A stretch of 64,000 nucleotides of DNA from Thermogemmatispora carboxidivorans. GTDB taxonomy: Bacteria; Chloroflexota; Ktedonobacteria; Ktedonobacterales; Ktedonobacteraceae. The notes under the pieces were generated by a model, which did not search any database, had not been told where the DNA came from, and saw nothing but the letters and a program-made list of their open reading frames with translations. The stretch lies in NCBI RefSeq assembly GCF_000702505.1, contig NZ_JNIM01000001.1:1426001-1490000 (forward strand), written 5' to 3'. Of this stretch, positions 16,581 through 25,804 are shown piece after piece. Numbering within the stretch: the first letter of the stretch is position 1; each line of letters begins with the position of its first letter. A program made the position numbers and the translations under genes.

Positions 16581-16956
16581 TGCTCCGACTCCTTCAGAAA
16601 ATAGTGCGTTTCTGGCCTGCGATCCTCTCTGCGATAGGCGTTGTATGCAAGGGTTGCCCTTATAATTATATACTAGACTGCCTGCCCTGGCGCTGTCATC
16701 GCCTGAGACGGCGAGCTCCCTGGATAGACTGAGAAGCCGGGAGCGGTCTGAAAAAGGAGAAGGCTACTCATCCCATCCAATCTTGACGGTCGAAAGCGAA
16801 AGCGCGTACAATAGCGAAAAGCCTGGCTGACCGCTGGGGCCGCCGGCAGGAGGCCATGCGGTTCCAGTCGATCCGCATTCGGGTACTGAAAGCAAGAGGA
16901 TACTCAAACGGCGATACTGCGAAAAAAGAAAGCAAGAGGATATTGAAAGGAAGAAC
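16581..16956 (+). other. Divergent region between the dienelactone hydrolase and HEAT-protein genes
   Basis: About 375 bases without a gene. An AT-rich core near 16656-16676 contains TATAAT-like hexamers on both strands but no convincing -35. The right end (16862-16949) carries CRISPR-repeat-like segments described separately. Confidence 0.5.
16862..16949 (+). repeat. Tandem CRISPR-repeat-like segments before the HEAT-protein gene
   Basis: The 23 bases at 16870-16892 (GATCCGCA, then TTCGGG, then TACTGAAAG) match the last 23 bases of the CRISPR repeat at 19 positions, and GTTCCAG just before resembles the repeat start. CAAGAGGATACTCAAA (16893-16908) and CAAGAGGATATTGAAAG (16933-16949) repeat the 3' end again. 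The last copy abuts the ribosome-binding stretch of the gene at 16957. Confidence 0.5.
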
Positions 16957-18924
16957 ATGGCAGACGTCTATGGTGATCAGCCAGAGCCTGCAGTGTCGGC
17001 GTCGGGGCAGGAGGCCAAAGCGACGCCAGTCTCAGACGAGGAGACGCCCAGTGTAGAGATGGAGCAAGAGGCGGCTTCATCTCCGGAGGAGGAAGAGGGT
17101 GCGGCTCTCTCAAAGGAAGAGAGTGTCGCGCCGGTGCCCCTGTCTGGCGAGGCTGGGGAGCAGCCTGGCGATACGGTGGCAGTGGCGACTGAGGGGGAGC
17201 GGAGAAGGCCGCCAGTGTATGCAGCCACCCTGGAGCATCTGCTGGCGCGTCAGCCGCAGCCTCCCCTGGATGTGGAGTCGCTGGCGGTCAGGGAACGTTT
17301 GAGCCGGCTCCGTACCGATGTCACGACGTTGCTCACCGATTGGCGCTGGGGAGCGCTTAGTCGAGAGGAAGCGGCCAACCGTCTGGTGCCTCTGCTCGAC
17401 TTCAGTCCGCTCTCGCAGTGGGCCTCTTTGGTCACTGCTCAGCTCTATGAAATCGATCGCGCCGGTAGCCTGATACCGGTCTGGCAGACGCTGATCGCGC
17501 GCGGTGACCCCCAAGATCAGAAGCAGGAGCAAATGCCGCGGCAGGACAGTAACCCGGCGGAGACCCCGCTGGGAAAAGCCCGCCGTCTTGCTGTGTTGCT
17601 GCTTGGCAGCTACAAAGAAGCGGAGCTGACGAACCTGCTCGGGCGTCTGGCGCTTGACCCGCATCTTTCCCTCTATGCCGCGCAGGCCCTACTGCGACAG
17701 AACACGCTCTTGGCGCGTGAGACCCTCATGCGAGCAGTAAAGGAAGCCGAAGGCTGGGCGCGCATCGACCTCATTGAAGCCTGCCTGAAGCTGAAGCAGC
17801 CGAGTTTCTTCGACCTCTTGCTTGCCCTTGGCCTGGAGGGCATTCCTGGTCTTGAGGCTTATGTAGCCCCCCTGCTCTATCGAGCCATTCCTTTAGAGGT
17901 CTATCTTAATCCGCCCCCGGAAGTGACGTTACCATCCAGGCTAATCCAGCACGCGGCTCTGGTCTGTTACTATGTCTGTCTGGAAAGCATTCAGAACGCC
18001 AGCCTTCACCCTGAGCAGCCGCCGCTCATCTTTGAGCGTGAGCTACTGCCTTTGGTGGAGGCCCTCTTTAGCAGTGCACGCCGCTATGGGAGCTGGCCGC
18101 AGGTTGTGGCATTGCACCAGTTTGCCCTCTTCCTGGGGCGCTATTGGAGTGGCATCGCCCGCGGCCTCATCCGTGAGCCGCGCGTCATCCAGCCCGTCAC
18201 GAGCTGTCTTCCTCTCATGCCTGAAATCGAGCGTTGGATGAATGGGCCGGCGCGCGATATTTTGCTGGAGGCTCTCAGCGAGCGAGACGAGCGGGCCTGG
18301 TCGCCAGTCGTAAGGACGCTGTTAGATCTGCGCGAAGTGCGGTTGTGCGCGCCCCTGCTGAACCACTTAGAGAGGGTTAATCGGCTGGAAAGAACTGAAG
18401 AGGCCCAGCGCCTTGGTCTAGCCTGCGAAGCTCTGGCTGCTCTTGGAGAGAGGCGGGCGCTAGAGGTCTTTCGGCGCTTGCTCACAGAGGTTGTGGTCCT
18501 GCCAGAACGCACTGCTCTTGCTCAGCGCGCCGACCCCTTGCCTCCTGAAGATAAGCATGTGCCGGGCAGCGTCCTTGCTGTGAACGTGCTGCGGGCTCTG
18601 GCCCTGCTTGGGGTCCCTGAGAGCCTCGATCTCGTGGTGCAGGCTTGCCGTGACTTTGATCCGGTTGTGCGGGAGACAGCTTTTGAGGCTCTGATGAAGC
18701 TGGATGCCAGCGGTGAGCAATGGAGCAGCCGTATGGCTATGCGGGAAGCTCTCAGTGACCTGGCTCCGGCGGTAGCAGCTTTGGCCTGCCGTCTGGCAGC
18801 TCAGTATCGCGATCGCGAATCGCTACCGGCCTTGCGCTACTTACTCCAGTCGCGCCCATCGGTGCGTGAGGCTGCCGCGGCAGCGCTTGCCCAGCTAGAG
18901 CAGGCCGTGGCCTGGCCAGCCTAG
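16957..18924 (+). CDS. HEAT-like repeat protein with acidic N-terminus
   Basis: The protein is 655 residues. The first 90 are acidic and low in complexity (Glu/Ala/Ser/Pro). The rest is leucine-rich helical sequence with HEAT/ARM-like pairs, clearest at the end (SDLAPAVAALACRLAAQYRDRESLPALRYLL and VREAAAAALAQLEQA) and near LTNLLGRLALDPHLSLYAAQALLRQ. Such solenoids serve as protein-protein scaffolds. No catalytic motif or membrane segment was seen. AAAGGAAG precedes the ATG. The next gene in the same direction is a Ser/Thr kinase with its own upstream region, so joint function is only possible. Confidence 0.7.
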   Translation: MADVYGDQPEPAVSASGQEAKATPVSDEETPSVEMEQEAASSPEEEEGAALSKEESVAPVPLSGEAGEQPGDTVAVATEGERRRPPVYAATLEHLLARQPQPPLDVESLAVRERLSRLRTDVTTLLTDWRWGALSREEAANRLVPLLDFSPLSQWASLVTAQLYEIDRAGSLIPVWQTLIARGDPQDQKQEQMPRQDSNPAETPLGKARRLAVLLLGSYKEAELTNLLGRLALDPHLSLYAAQALLRQNTLLARETLMRAVKEAEGWARIDLIEACLKLKQPSFFDLLLALGLEGIPGLEAYVAPLLYRAIPLEVYLNPPPEVTLPSRLIQHAALVCYYVCLESIQNASLHPEQPPLIFERELLPLVEALFSSARRYGSWPQVVALHQFALFLGRYWSGIARGLIREPRVIQPVTSCLPLMPEIERWMNGPARDILLEALSERDERAWSPVVRTLLDLREVRLCAPLLNHLERVNRLERTEEAQRLGLACEALAALGERRALEVFRRLLTEVVVLPERTALAQRADPLPPEDKHVPGSVLAVNVLRALALLGVPESLDLVVQACRDFDPVVRETAFEALMKLDASGEQWSSRMAMREALSDLAPAVAALACRLAAQYRDRESLPALRYLLQSRPSVREAAAAALAQLEQAVAWPA

Positions 18925-19002
18925 GCCCGGCCAGGCCTGGTAGCTGGGGGGACGAAAGTGCTCTTCCCCCCTCTATCCTGCTGCCTTGTTTCGTAGCCCC
19001 TC

Positions 19003-19015
19003 TGTATACTATACA
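19003..19015. promoter_or_regulatory. Palindrome TGTATA-C-TATACA upstream of the Ser/Thr kinase gene
   Basis: A perfect 6+1+6 palindrome lies about 110 bases ahead of the kinase start and includes -10-like hexamers (TATACT, TACAAT). No well-spaced -35 is visible. It may be an operator or the AT-rich core of a promoter. Confidence 0.4.
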
Positions 19016-19126
19016 ATAGGAACCAGAAAACTCTATTTGCCCGTCAGGGAGAACTACTGAACCTCTCTCGCGGCTCCTTCCTGGCGAGCTTTCTCTCTGT
19101 TATCCAGGTAGTGAGGGTCAAACAGA

Positions 19127-20632
19127 ATGAATATGTTGGTGGGGAAGACGCTCGGTGGATATCGTCTCTTACGGCTCCTCGAAAGTGGTGGGATGGGGGA
19201 TATCTATCTTGCTCAGCATGAACGGATTGGGCGCAAGGTTGCTATTAAGGTCATCTGTAGCGATCTCCGCTCTGCTCCTCTCTCTCCCGAAGGCATTCAG
19301 GCTGCTCGCCGCTTTATCCGCGAGGCGCGGGCTGTTGCAGAGCTTGAACATGAGCATATTTTGCCCCTGTATCATTTTGGTGAAGAGACACTTGAGCCGG
19401 AATCAACAGTTATTACCTATCTGGTTATGCCCTATCTTTCTGAAGGCTCGCTCTGGAAGTGGTTGCAGCGACGGACGCAGCAGTACGGTTTTAGTTGGCC
19501 TATCTCGGCGGAGGAGGCCGGCTACTATCTGCTTCAGGCGGCCTCGGCTCTCCAGTGTGCCCATGATCATGGCATCGTCCACCGCGATATCAAGCCAACG
19601 AATTTTTTGATCCGTGTCGATCGCGGCCCGCTCAGTCCTACAGTAGACGCCGAGCGTGCGGCCTTGCTGAATCGCATCTTTCCGCATGGTCGGCCTCATC
19701 TGCTGCTAGCCGACTTTGGTCTGGCGACCTTTTACCGCCAGGGCCGTTCGTTTCATCGCTCTGTTGGGACGCCGCTCTATATGGCGCCAGAGCAGTTTGA
19801 TGATCCTGCTCAGGCTGATGCGGTGGCCGTTGGTCCGCCTGCCGACCAGTACGCGCTCGCAGTCATGATCTATCAGCTTGTCACAGGCCGGGCCGTCTTT
19901 GAGGGGACCGCCAGCCAGCTGCTCCATCATCACCATCATACTCCTCCGACGCCTCCCAGCGTCTATAATGCCTCATTGCCGCGAGAGCTGGATGAGGTCT
20001 TTCTGCGAGCATTAGCCAAGAAGCCCGAGCAGCGCTTTCCAACGATTCTGGCTTTTGCCCAGGCCTATGATGCCGTGATCCAGGCCAGGCTGCAGACGAG
20101 CGCCCAGCTCCATCAGCAGCGCAGCGAGGTGCGAGCGCTGGCGGTGGCGGCTAATCACCCTGCCTGTCTGGCCTTGCCTGAGCCGGTAGAGGAGCGCCTG
20201 GTGACGCCGAGGCGGACACCGCAGCCGGAAGAGGCCCCACTCAAGGCAGCGGCCCAGCTTAGGCGAGCGCAAGAGGAGCGAGAAAGGCGCCAGCGGCAGA
20301 GGCAGACCCCGACTCCTGCCACGATGAGGCAGGGGGGGCAGGAGGCGCTTGCGGGGGAGCACGAGCCGGCCCCTGCTCTGGAGCCGCTGAGCGAAGGCGA
20401 GCGCGGCGTGGAGGTCCAGATGAGAGCTGCTGAGCGCTCACTGGAGTCGCAGCCGCTCTTACTCACAAGCCGCTTGCTTGTGCTAACGCTGACGCTCCTG
20501 GCTGTAGTGGTTCTCCTCGGCGGCCTCCTGCTTTTTTTGCTGTTGCTAGCGGGCCATCTTGGCGTCTTCTCCTACGTCATGCAGCCTGGTGAGCGCCTCT
20601 GGTACTCTCCAGGGTGGCGCTGGGGGCCATAG
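19127..20632 (+). CDS. Membrane-anchored Ser/Thr protein kinase (PknB-type)
   Basis: The protein is 501 residues. The kinase domain (about 12-305) has a glycine loop ([13 protein letters not shown]), catalytic Lys41 (VAIKVI), HRDIKPTN with Asp154, DFG at 196-198, APEQ and [15 protein letters not shown]. There is an unusually long insertion between [11 protein letters not shown] and the DFG strand (about 25 residues). A charged Arg/Gln-rich linker leads to one membrane helix (about 447-475) and a short outside tail ending [10 protein letters not shown]. There are no PASTA or TPR sensor domains, so how it senses a signal is unclear. Confidence 0.92.
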   Translation: MNMLVGKTLGGYRLLRLLESGGMGDIYLAQHERIGRKVAIKVICSDLRSAPLSPEGIQAARRFIREARAVAELEHEHILPLYHFGEETLEPESTVITYLVMPYLSEGSLWKWLQRRTQQYGFSWPISAEEAGYYLLQAASALQCAHDHGIVHRDIKPTNFLIRVDRGPLSPTVDAERAALLNRIFPHGRPHLLLADFGLATFYRQGRSFHRSVGTPLYMAPEQFDDPAQADAVAVGPPADQYALAVMIYQLVTGRAVFEGTASQLLHHHHHTPPTPPSVYNASLPRELDEVFLRALAKKPEQRFPTILAFAQAYDAVIQARLQTSAQLHQQRSEVRALAVAANHPACLALPEPVEERLVTPRRTPQPEEAPLKAAAQLRRAQEERERRQRQRQTPTPATMRQGGQEALAGEHEPAPALEPLSEGERGVEVQMRAAERSLESQPLLLTSRLLVLTLTLLAVVVLLGGLLLFLLLLAGHLGVFSYVMQPGERLWYSPGWRWGP

Positions 20633-20786
20633 CGGCCTGACTTTTGCTTTTTGACCACCACCACAAAGACGCTACTGACGCGGTGTGGTCAGCCGCGCCA
20701 GGGTCAGCAAGCGCGCGATCTGATCAGCGAAGGTGCTGCCTACTGGCTGGGGCCAGGCAGCGCTTCAGCCTCCCTGGCTCCACTCG

Positions 20787-22553
20787 CTAGTGAGGCACGA
20801 TCGGCAGAACAACATAGGAAGGGTGCTCGCGATTATGGAGAATCGTCTGCTGAGCGGGGATCATCTCGGCGCTAGCCCCCAGTGGCTGGCCAGTATTTGG
20901 GTTGCGGTCCCAGCGAGGGAAATTGCTGCTAGTGATATCCAGGCGGATGCGGTGGCCTGCTTTAAAGAGATTGCTGGTCGACCACAGGTCGATCACATAT
21001 TCATACGCTTTGCCAGGCTCGATCAGCGAGGGGTCGCCGCCTCGTGGTGCGTGGCGAAAGCGGGCCCGAATGATGCCATCGGTCAGATTTTGAGCGTAGC
21101 CATCGGGATGGACATCGACCAGGCGTGCGACAAAGTCGGTATCGGGAGCGCTGGAGGCAGCCCACAAGTGGACGTGGATGGGGCCGGTGACCTCCAGATC
21201 CTCCTGCAGGGGAGCGCTAGTATAGACCAGAACATCGTCGCGGCTCTCGGTGGGCCGCTGGTCGAAAGGACCGGCGGGGTACTCGGGAGCCATCAGCACG
21301 GCGCCGCCGCGTGTGATAACCGGGTTGGCTGGATCGTAGGTATACTGATCGGCGCTCTCGTCCTCTGGCGGCTCAGTAGAGAGGGTGCCATCGCCGTGCA
21401 GCGTATTGGCGTGGCCCTGGCTATGCAGGTAGTAGCGCGTTTCGACGGCGCGGGCCAGTGGCCACTCCTGCTCATCGCGCCAGGCATTGGCCCCCATCAC
21501 AAAGATCTTGAGCGGGGCCTCCTGGGCGATGCCATTCTCGATACCCTTGAGCCAATAATCGAACCAGCGCAGCTGATAGGTCATGAAGTCCTGCTGGAGA
21601 TTAATGAAAGCAGTCGTCGAAGCGAAGCCGAAGGTCTGCTCGCCGATCAGGGTTCCCTGCGAGGTGTGGGCCCAGGGACCGATCAGCAGCTTGCTCTGGC
21701 GGGCCTGGGGGGTAGCGCCGCGCTGGCGCATGGCAGTGAAGTGCTCCAGAGTATCCTGCAAGAAGATATCGTACCAGCCGCCGCCGCTGAAAGCTGGTGT
21801 GGTCACCCGGTCGTGCTTCCCGCTGATATTCATATATTCGGCGGCGGCGCGCTGCATTGGAAACTCCAGAGCCAGGAAGAAGGCAGGTGCGATCTCCTGG
21901 GTTTTCAGCGGGCGGAACTCCTTGAGGGGCAACGACCAATAGCCTTCCTTGCCCAGAGCATCCATCTCCTTTGCCCAGAGCGCGATGGCCCGTCCCAGGG
22001 CTTGAGGATCGTTGCGGTACCGGCGCATCAGCACGTCCATCCCCATCTGCAGCTGCCAGCTAGCCATTGTGCCCAGCTCCAGGGCGCCGCCGCGGAAGAC
22101 CACCCCATTAAAGGGATCGCTCCAGGTGAAGAGGGGGATCATCGTCTTCAGGGCTGGGGGCTGCTCGACCGCTGCCGACCACTGGGTGAAGCCGAAATAG
22201 GAAGCGCCATACATCCCGACCTGGCCATTGCTATAGGGCAGGTGCGCTGCCCATTCGATCGTATCGAAGCCGTCGCGGGCCTCGTTGGCCATCGGCACCC
22301 AGTCGCCTTCGGAAGTAAAGCGTCCGCGCGTATCCTGCACGATGACCACGTAGCCACGTCTGGCGGCCTGAACGGGGTCCAGGATTGCGCTTGCCAGCGG
22401 CAGATCCTTGCCGTAAGGCAGGCGTGTCAGCAGCACCGGCCACTGTCCTTCGCCAGCCGGTCGGTAGATATTCGCGCGCAGCGTCGTCCCATCGCGCATG
22501 CGGGCGGGGACATCATAGTCCACGATGACTTGCTGACCCGGTTGCGTTGTCAT
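20787..22553 (-). CDS. CocE/NonD family alpha/beta hydrolase (X-Pro dipeptidyl-peptidase S15 type)
   Basis: The protein is 588 residues from the ATG at 22553 (MTTQPGQQVIVDYDVPARMR). The nucleophile is Ser118 in GMYGASYFG. The acid is in SSAPDTDFVARLVDV and the histidine in GPWAHTSQG. The C-terminal jelly-roll domain (DVLVYTSAPLQEDLEVTGPI; WDRNPNTGQPLG) is typical of cocaine esterase and glutaryl-7-ACA acylase relatives. It is a cytoplasmic acyl-ester or amide hydrolase with unknown natural substrate. An upstream frame reaching 22703 is not supported. It is divergent from an IclR regulator, which may control it. Confidence 0.9.
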   Translation of the reverse strand: MTTQPGQQVIVDYDVPARMRDGTTLRANIYRPAGEGQWPVLLTRLPYGKDLPLASAILDPVQAARRGYVVIVQDTRGRFTSEGDWVPMANEARDGFDTIEWAAHLPYSNGQVGMYGASYFGFTQWSAAVEQPPALKTMIPLFTWSDPFNGVVFRGGALELGTMASWQLQMGMDVLMRRYRNDPQALGRAIALWAKEMDALGKEGYWSLPLKEFRPLKTQEIAPAFFLALEFPMQRAAAEYMNISGKHDRVTTPAFSGGGWYDIFLQDTLEHFTAMRQRGATPQARQSKLLIGPWAHTSQGTLIGEQTFGFASTTAFINLQQDFMTYQLRWFDYWLKGIENGIAQEAPLKIFVMGANAWRDEQEWPLARAVETRYYLHSQGHANTLHGDGTLSTEPPEDESADQYTYDPANPVITRGGAVLMAPEYPAGPFDQRPTESRDDVLVYTSAPLQEDLEVTGPIHVHLWAASSAPDTDFVARLVDVHPDGYAQNLTDGIIRARFRHAPRGGDPSLIEPGKAYEYVIDLWSTSNLFKAGHRIRLDITSSNFPRWDRNPNTGQPLGASAEMIPAQQTILHNREHPSYVVLPIVPH

Positions 22554-22683
22554 AGATGCTGAAACTCCTTCCTGCAGATGCCTACCTACCTTTGTGGCCA
22601 CCTGGCCGGCCAGAGGCGGCCTGGCCAGACCAGGCCGAACCAGATCTGACGAGGCCCCGCACGCAGGGCCTGAGTGATCATGG

Positions 22684-22694
22684 TGTATGATACA
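22684..22694. promoter_or_regulatory. Operator-like palindrome TGTAT-G-ATACA in the hydrolase/IclR divergent region
   Basis: A perfect 5+1+5 inverted repeat lies between the two divergent starts, 36 bases upstream of the rightward -35. Its size and place suit a site for the adjacent IclR-family regulator, but this is inferred from position only. Confidence 0.45.
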
Positions 22695-22719
22695 ACGCCT
22701 CACGAGGAGAATGCCAGTC

Positions 22720-22749
22720 TTGACACTCCCTCAGCCGTCTGACTATACT
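22720..22749 (+). promoter_or_regulatory. Sigma-70 promoter for the IclR gene
   Basis: TTGACA (22720-22725) and TATACT (22744-22749) have an 18-base spacer. The predicted start near 22756 leaves a leader of about 64 bases with AAGGGGGAG ahead of the ATG at 22820. Confidence 0.7.
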
Positions 22750-22819
22750 GCCACTCATCAATTGTGGGACACTCTATTCCGGCAGGCGAACCAGGCAGGC
22801 CGGTATAAGGGGGAGACGT

Positions 22820-23605
22820 ATGCGGCATGGAGCGCCCCTGGATGGCGAAAAGACTGTCCAGATTGTCCATCGGATCGCCAGTGTGCTGCGCGCCTTTCAT
22901 AGTCGCCGCTTGCTAGGGATCACCGACCTGGCCCAGGCGACGGGCCTGCCCAAGTCGACGACTCATCGTTTGGTGACAGCCCTGGTGAATGAGGGTTTAC
23001 TGATTCAGGACGAAGATACGCATAAATACGGTTTGAGCTTGCATGTTACCGCTCTGAGCGCGAGCATCTTGAGTTCTCATGCAGTACGGAAAGTGGCCCG
23101 GCCCATTCTGATGGAGTTGCGTGACCAGACGCGTGAATCGGTCCATCTGGCCGTGCTTGAAGGGGTGGAGGTGGTCATTATCGATACAGAGGATTCGTAT
23201 TTCTTTGTGCGCGTCGTGAACGTGCCAGGCCAGCATCTGCCTGCTCATGCGGTTTCGACCGGCAAGGTGCTGCTGGCCTATCAGTGGGAGCATCGCCTCA
23301 GCGAGCTGATTGGGCAGATCAAGCTGGAGCGCTACACGGAACGGACGATCACCGATCCCCGGCGCTTGATCGAGGAGCTGCGTCGAGTACGAATGCAGGG
23401 CTATGCGGTCTCGTGTGGTGAGTTGGAGGAGGGCGTCGATGCAGTGGCTGCGCCCATTTTTGACCACCTTGGGGCAGCCGTAGCCGCCGTCTCGATTGGA
23501 GGACCAAGCGAGCGCTTTCAGCCACGCCTCTCCGATTTTATCGAGGCGGCGGTGCACGCGGGCCAGCGCATCTCTCAGGCCCTGCGCTATGTTGGCTGGA
23601 ATTAG
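22820..23605 (+). CDS. IclR-family transcriptional regulator
   Basis: This 261-residue protein has an N-terminal winged helix (about 12-70: RIASVLRAFHSRRLLGITDLAQATG, PKSTTHRLVTALVNEGLL) and the IclR effector-binding domain (about 85-255; LPAHAVSTGKVLLAY, YAVSCGELEEGVDAVAAPIFD and AAVSIGGPSERF are family landmarks). It is transcribed divergently from the CocE/NonD hydrolase, and the shared region has a short palindrome, so it probably controls that gene and itself. The ligand is unknown. Confidence 0.93.
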   Translation: MRHGAPLDGEKTVQIVHRIASVLRAFHSRRLLGITDLAQATGLPKSTTHRLVTALVNEGLLIQDEDTHKYGLSLHVTALSASILSSHAVRKVARPILMELRDQTRESVHLAVLEGVEVVIIDTEDSYFFVRVVNVPGQHLPAHAVSTGKVLLAYQWEHRLSELIGQIKLERYTERTITDPRRLIEELRRVRMQGYAVSCGELEEGVDAVAAPIFDHLGAAVAAVSIGGPSERFQPRLSDFIEAAVHAGQRISQALRYVGWN

Positions 23606-24021
23606 GAAGGCACCGGCTGGCGACCCTGCTGCTTGTAACTGCCGCTGCGCTCCGCTTTTGGCGCGAGGGTGGCACAAAAACAGGCGGTGGGCGCGTTGTC
23701 TTCAGTCAGTAGATCGGAATATCCTACGGTGTCCGTGGGACTGTGGTATGCTACAATCAGTGTGGGAGGGAAGAGGAAAGCGCGCTCTGCTCGTCCAGTG
23801 CTTGGTCCACCTCACTTCTTACCTGGTCTCAGCCTCGGTTCTGGTCCGGGTCGCCTGACTGTCCTGCCTGCGAGCTGCCCGTCTGGGGGAGCCTGGGGTG
23901 AGGTTGTACTGGTGCTGCAGGTTGGTCAGGCTTGGGCGAGGTTGGGGGCGGTACCCTACCCGCTTGCCTGTTTGCTTTACCTGCAAGAGCGGAGAGAGAA
24001 CGGAGAACTGGATGCTGGCCC
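23606..24021 (+). other. Region between the IclR and FHA genes with an extended -10 motif
   Basis: About 415 bases without a gene. GTATGCTACAAT (23746-23757) looks like an extended -10 promoter (TG-C-TACAAT) for the FHA gene; no good -35 is seen. A near-identical motif precedes the CAP-domain lipoprotein gene. The rest is G/T-rich and featureless. Confidence 0.45.
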
Positions 24022-24783
24022 ATGCGGAATGTGTTTTGGTTGATGCGTACTCGGGAACACAGACGCCTCAGCGAGGAGTGCCGCCAGATGTTGCGAGAGT
24101 CTTCAGAGCAGCCAGGGGTCGCCTATTTGGTGATTCATCGCGAGCCGTTGCCGAACAAGCGTGTTGAGTTGTGGAATGAGTGTACCACCATTGGTCGCAG
24201 TCGTGGCTGCGATATTTTCCTGGAGGACGTCAGCGTCCATCGCCGGCAGGCGAGCATTCTGTACACCCCTCAAGGCTACCTGCTGCGCGATGATCATGGA
24301 AGTGGCGATAGCTTTGTAAATGGGCGCCCCGTCACGCAGGTGCTCCTGCGCGATGGAGACGAACTACGTTTCGGCAATACTCGTCTGACTTTTTATGCCC
24401 ATGAGGGTACGCGTCCCTTCCAGCTGGCCTCTTCGCGAGGAAAAGAGCTGCATCTGACCAGGCAGCCCGATCCTGCAACCAGTGTGATTGCGCGCCTGGA
24501 ACTGGGGAGCGTCAGGGGGGTCCCGCGAACCTTTGAGCTGTTGCCCGAAATGACAATTGGCCGCAGTCGCGATTGCGATCTCTTCTTAGAAGATCTGACG
24601 GTCAGTCGTCTACATGCCACGATCCGCCAGTTGCCAGATGGTCAGTACGAGCTGGAGGATCGGCGTTCGGCCACGGGCACGTTTGTCAATGGTCAGCGCA
24701 TCTCGCACTGTATCCTCAAAGATGGGGATCTTATCCAGATCGGCAATCATCGCATCGTTTTTCGCCTGGTGCCTCCTTCCTGA
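24022..24783 (+). CDS. Protein with two forkhead-associated (FHA) domains
   Basis: From the ATG at 24022 the protein has 253 residues. The first FHA domain has TTIGRSRGCDIFLEDVSVHRRQASI and SFVNGRPVTQVLLRDGDELRFGNTRLTF. The second has MTIGRSRDCDLFLEDLTVSRLHATI and TFVNGQRISHCILKDGDLIQIGNHRIVF. Both keep the G-R-S, S-x-x-H and N-G residues that bind phosphothreonine, so both should be functional. This makes it a likely reader of the Ser/Thr kinases in the window. The start is uncertain: no good ribosome-binding site precedes 24022, and 24043 is possible. The last 53 bases overlap the end of the convergent NadD-like gene. Confidence 0.85.
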   Translation: MRNVFWLMRTREHRRLSEECRQMLRESSEQPGVAYLVIHREPLPNKRVELWNECTTIGRSRGCDIFLEDVSVHRRQASILYTPQGYLLRDDHGSGDSFVNGRPVTQVLLRDGDELRFGNTRLTFYAHEGTRPFQLASSRGKELHLTRQPDPATSVIARLELGSVRGVPRTFELLPEMTIGRSRDCDLFLEDLTVSRLHATIRQLPDGQYELEDRRSATGTFVNGQRISHCILKDGDLIQIGNHRIVFRLVPPS

Positions 24784-25579
24784 GCACGGCTGCAACAGCT
24801 CGCAGGTGTTCCTCGTAGGGGTCAGGCCTATCTGGGGCTGCAGGCGCCTCGTAGGCGTGGGTCTCCTCAATGAAATGCCAGACCTCTCGGGGTACATCAC
24901 GGGCGTGGGCTGCCGGATTCTGGCGCACGCGAGTCGACGAGATGTCTCGATAGGACGGGTCGAAGGGCAGGGCCTGGACCGCGCCGGCAAATTGGCGATT
25001 CTCGGGCTGCGCCAGCAGCGCACGTAGCTCCTCTTCGCCATTACTCCCTCGCGGAGCTACCAGCAGATGCGCCAGACGAAACAGCTGATGCAGAGCCGCA
25101 TCGCGATCGCGATAGTAGCGCGGATCAAAAATCTGGATGATCTTGTCAAAGCCAACCAGGAAGGTGAGGCGACTGACCTCTGGAAAGCTACGGTGTACTG
25201 CCTCTGCCTGCTCAACGTAGAGACCGCGGTTAAACAGCAGCAGACCCACGCCGGGAAGCTTGTGCTGTAGAAGCTGCTGCAGTAATACCAGACGATCCAG
25301 CAGGGTAGGGCGCTCGACATGCTCTTTATCAACGATCTGCTTGCTGAGGGCTGCGTAGACCAAAACGTCGGCACCACTCTGCTCCTGGACCTGATGCAGC
25401 AAGGCCAGGTGAGCTGTTGTCGGCGGATTGAAGGAGGCGGGGAAGACAATAATGTGGCCCCGTGGTGTCGGCGAGGGGGGAACGACGAGCGCTGTTGATG
25501 GCTCGTGTGGATCAAGCTGCTCTAGCAAAGCCTGGAGGGCGCGATACTGCTCCTGTAGCTCAACAGCTATCTGTCCCAT
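24731..25579 (-). CDS. NadD-like nucleotidyltransferase
   Basis: This 282-residue protein of the cytidylyltransferase-like superfamily has the nucleotide-binding H-x-x-H-type site in FPASFNPPTTAHLALL (residues 46-61) and the ISSTRVRQNP motif near residue 220. Those are marks of NaMN/NMN adenylyltransferases, which make the dinucleotide of NAD. It is longer than NadD (about 200 residues), with an N-terminal extension of about 40 residues and a helical C-terminus (PREVWHFIEETHAYE). The ATG at 25579 is preferred (AGGAG ten bases ahead) over the GTG at 25600. It could serve another adenylyl or cytidylyl transfer. Confidence 0.72.
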   Translation of the reverse strand: MGQIAVELQEQYRALQALLEQLDPHEPSTALVVPPSPTPRGHIIVFPASFNPPTTAHLALLHQVQEQSGADVLVYAALSKQIVDKEHVERPTLLDRLVLLQQLLQHKLPGVGLLLFNRGLYVEQAEAVHRSFPEVSRLTFLVGFDKIIQIFDPRYYRDRDAALHQLFRLAHLLVAPRGSNGEEELRALLAQPENRQFAGAVQALPFDPSYRDISSTRVRQNPAAHARDVPREVWHFIEETHAYEAPAAPDRPDPYEEHLRAVAAVLRKEAPGEKRCDDCRSG

Positions 25580-25804
25580 GCGCTGCTTGCTCCTCGTCAC
25601 TATCTGACTGACACCGCTTGATGAGGGTACTGCTAGCCAGGGGGTATGGCTGCTTCTTTAAGAATAGCACATGGTGGGGAGAGCGAGGAGCGGAAAGCTG
25701 GCCAGAGAAAAGGCGGCCTGGTCTTTGGGAACGATCGCGGGCTGGCGGAGGCTGGCAAGAGGCCAGCCGGATAGCGCCCTGCGGAGCAACTTGCTGCTTT
25801 CTGA

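Noticed and set aside
20733..22562. A 609-residue open frame antisense to the CocE/NonD hydrolase
   Set aside because: It is the shadow of a conserved gene in GC-rich DNA, lacks any domain and has no ribosome-binding site.
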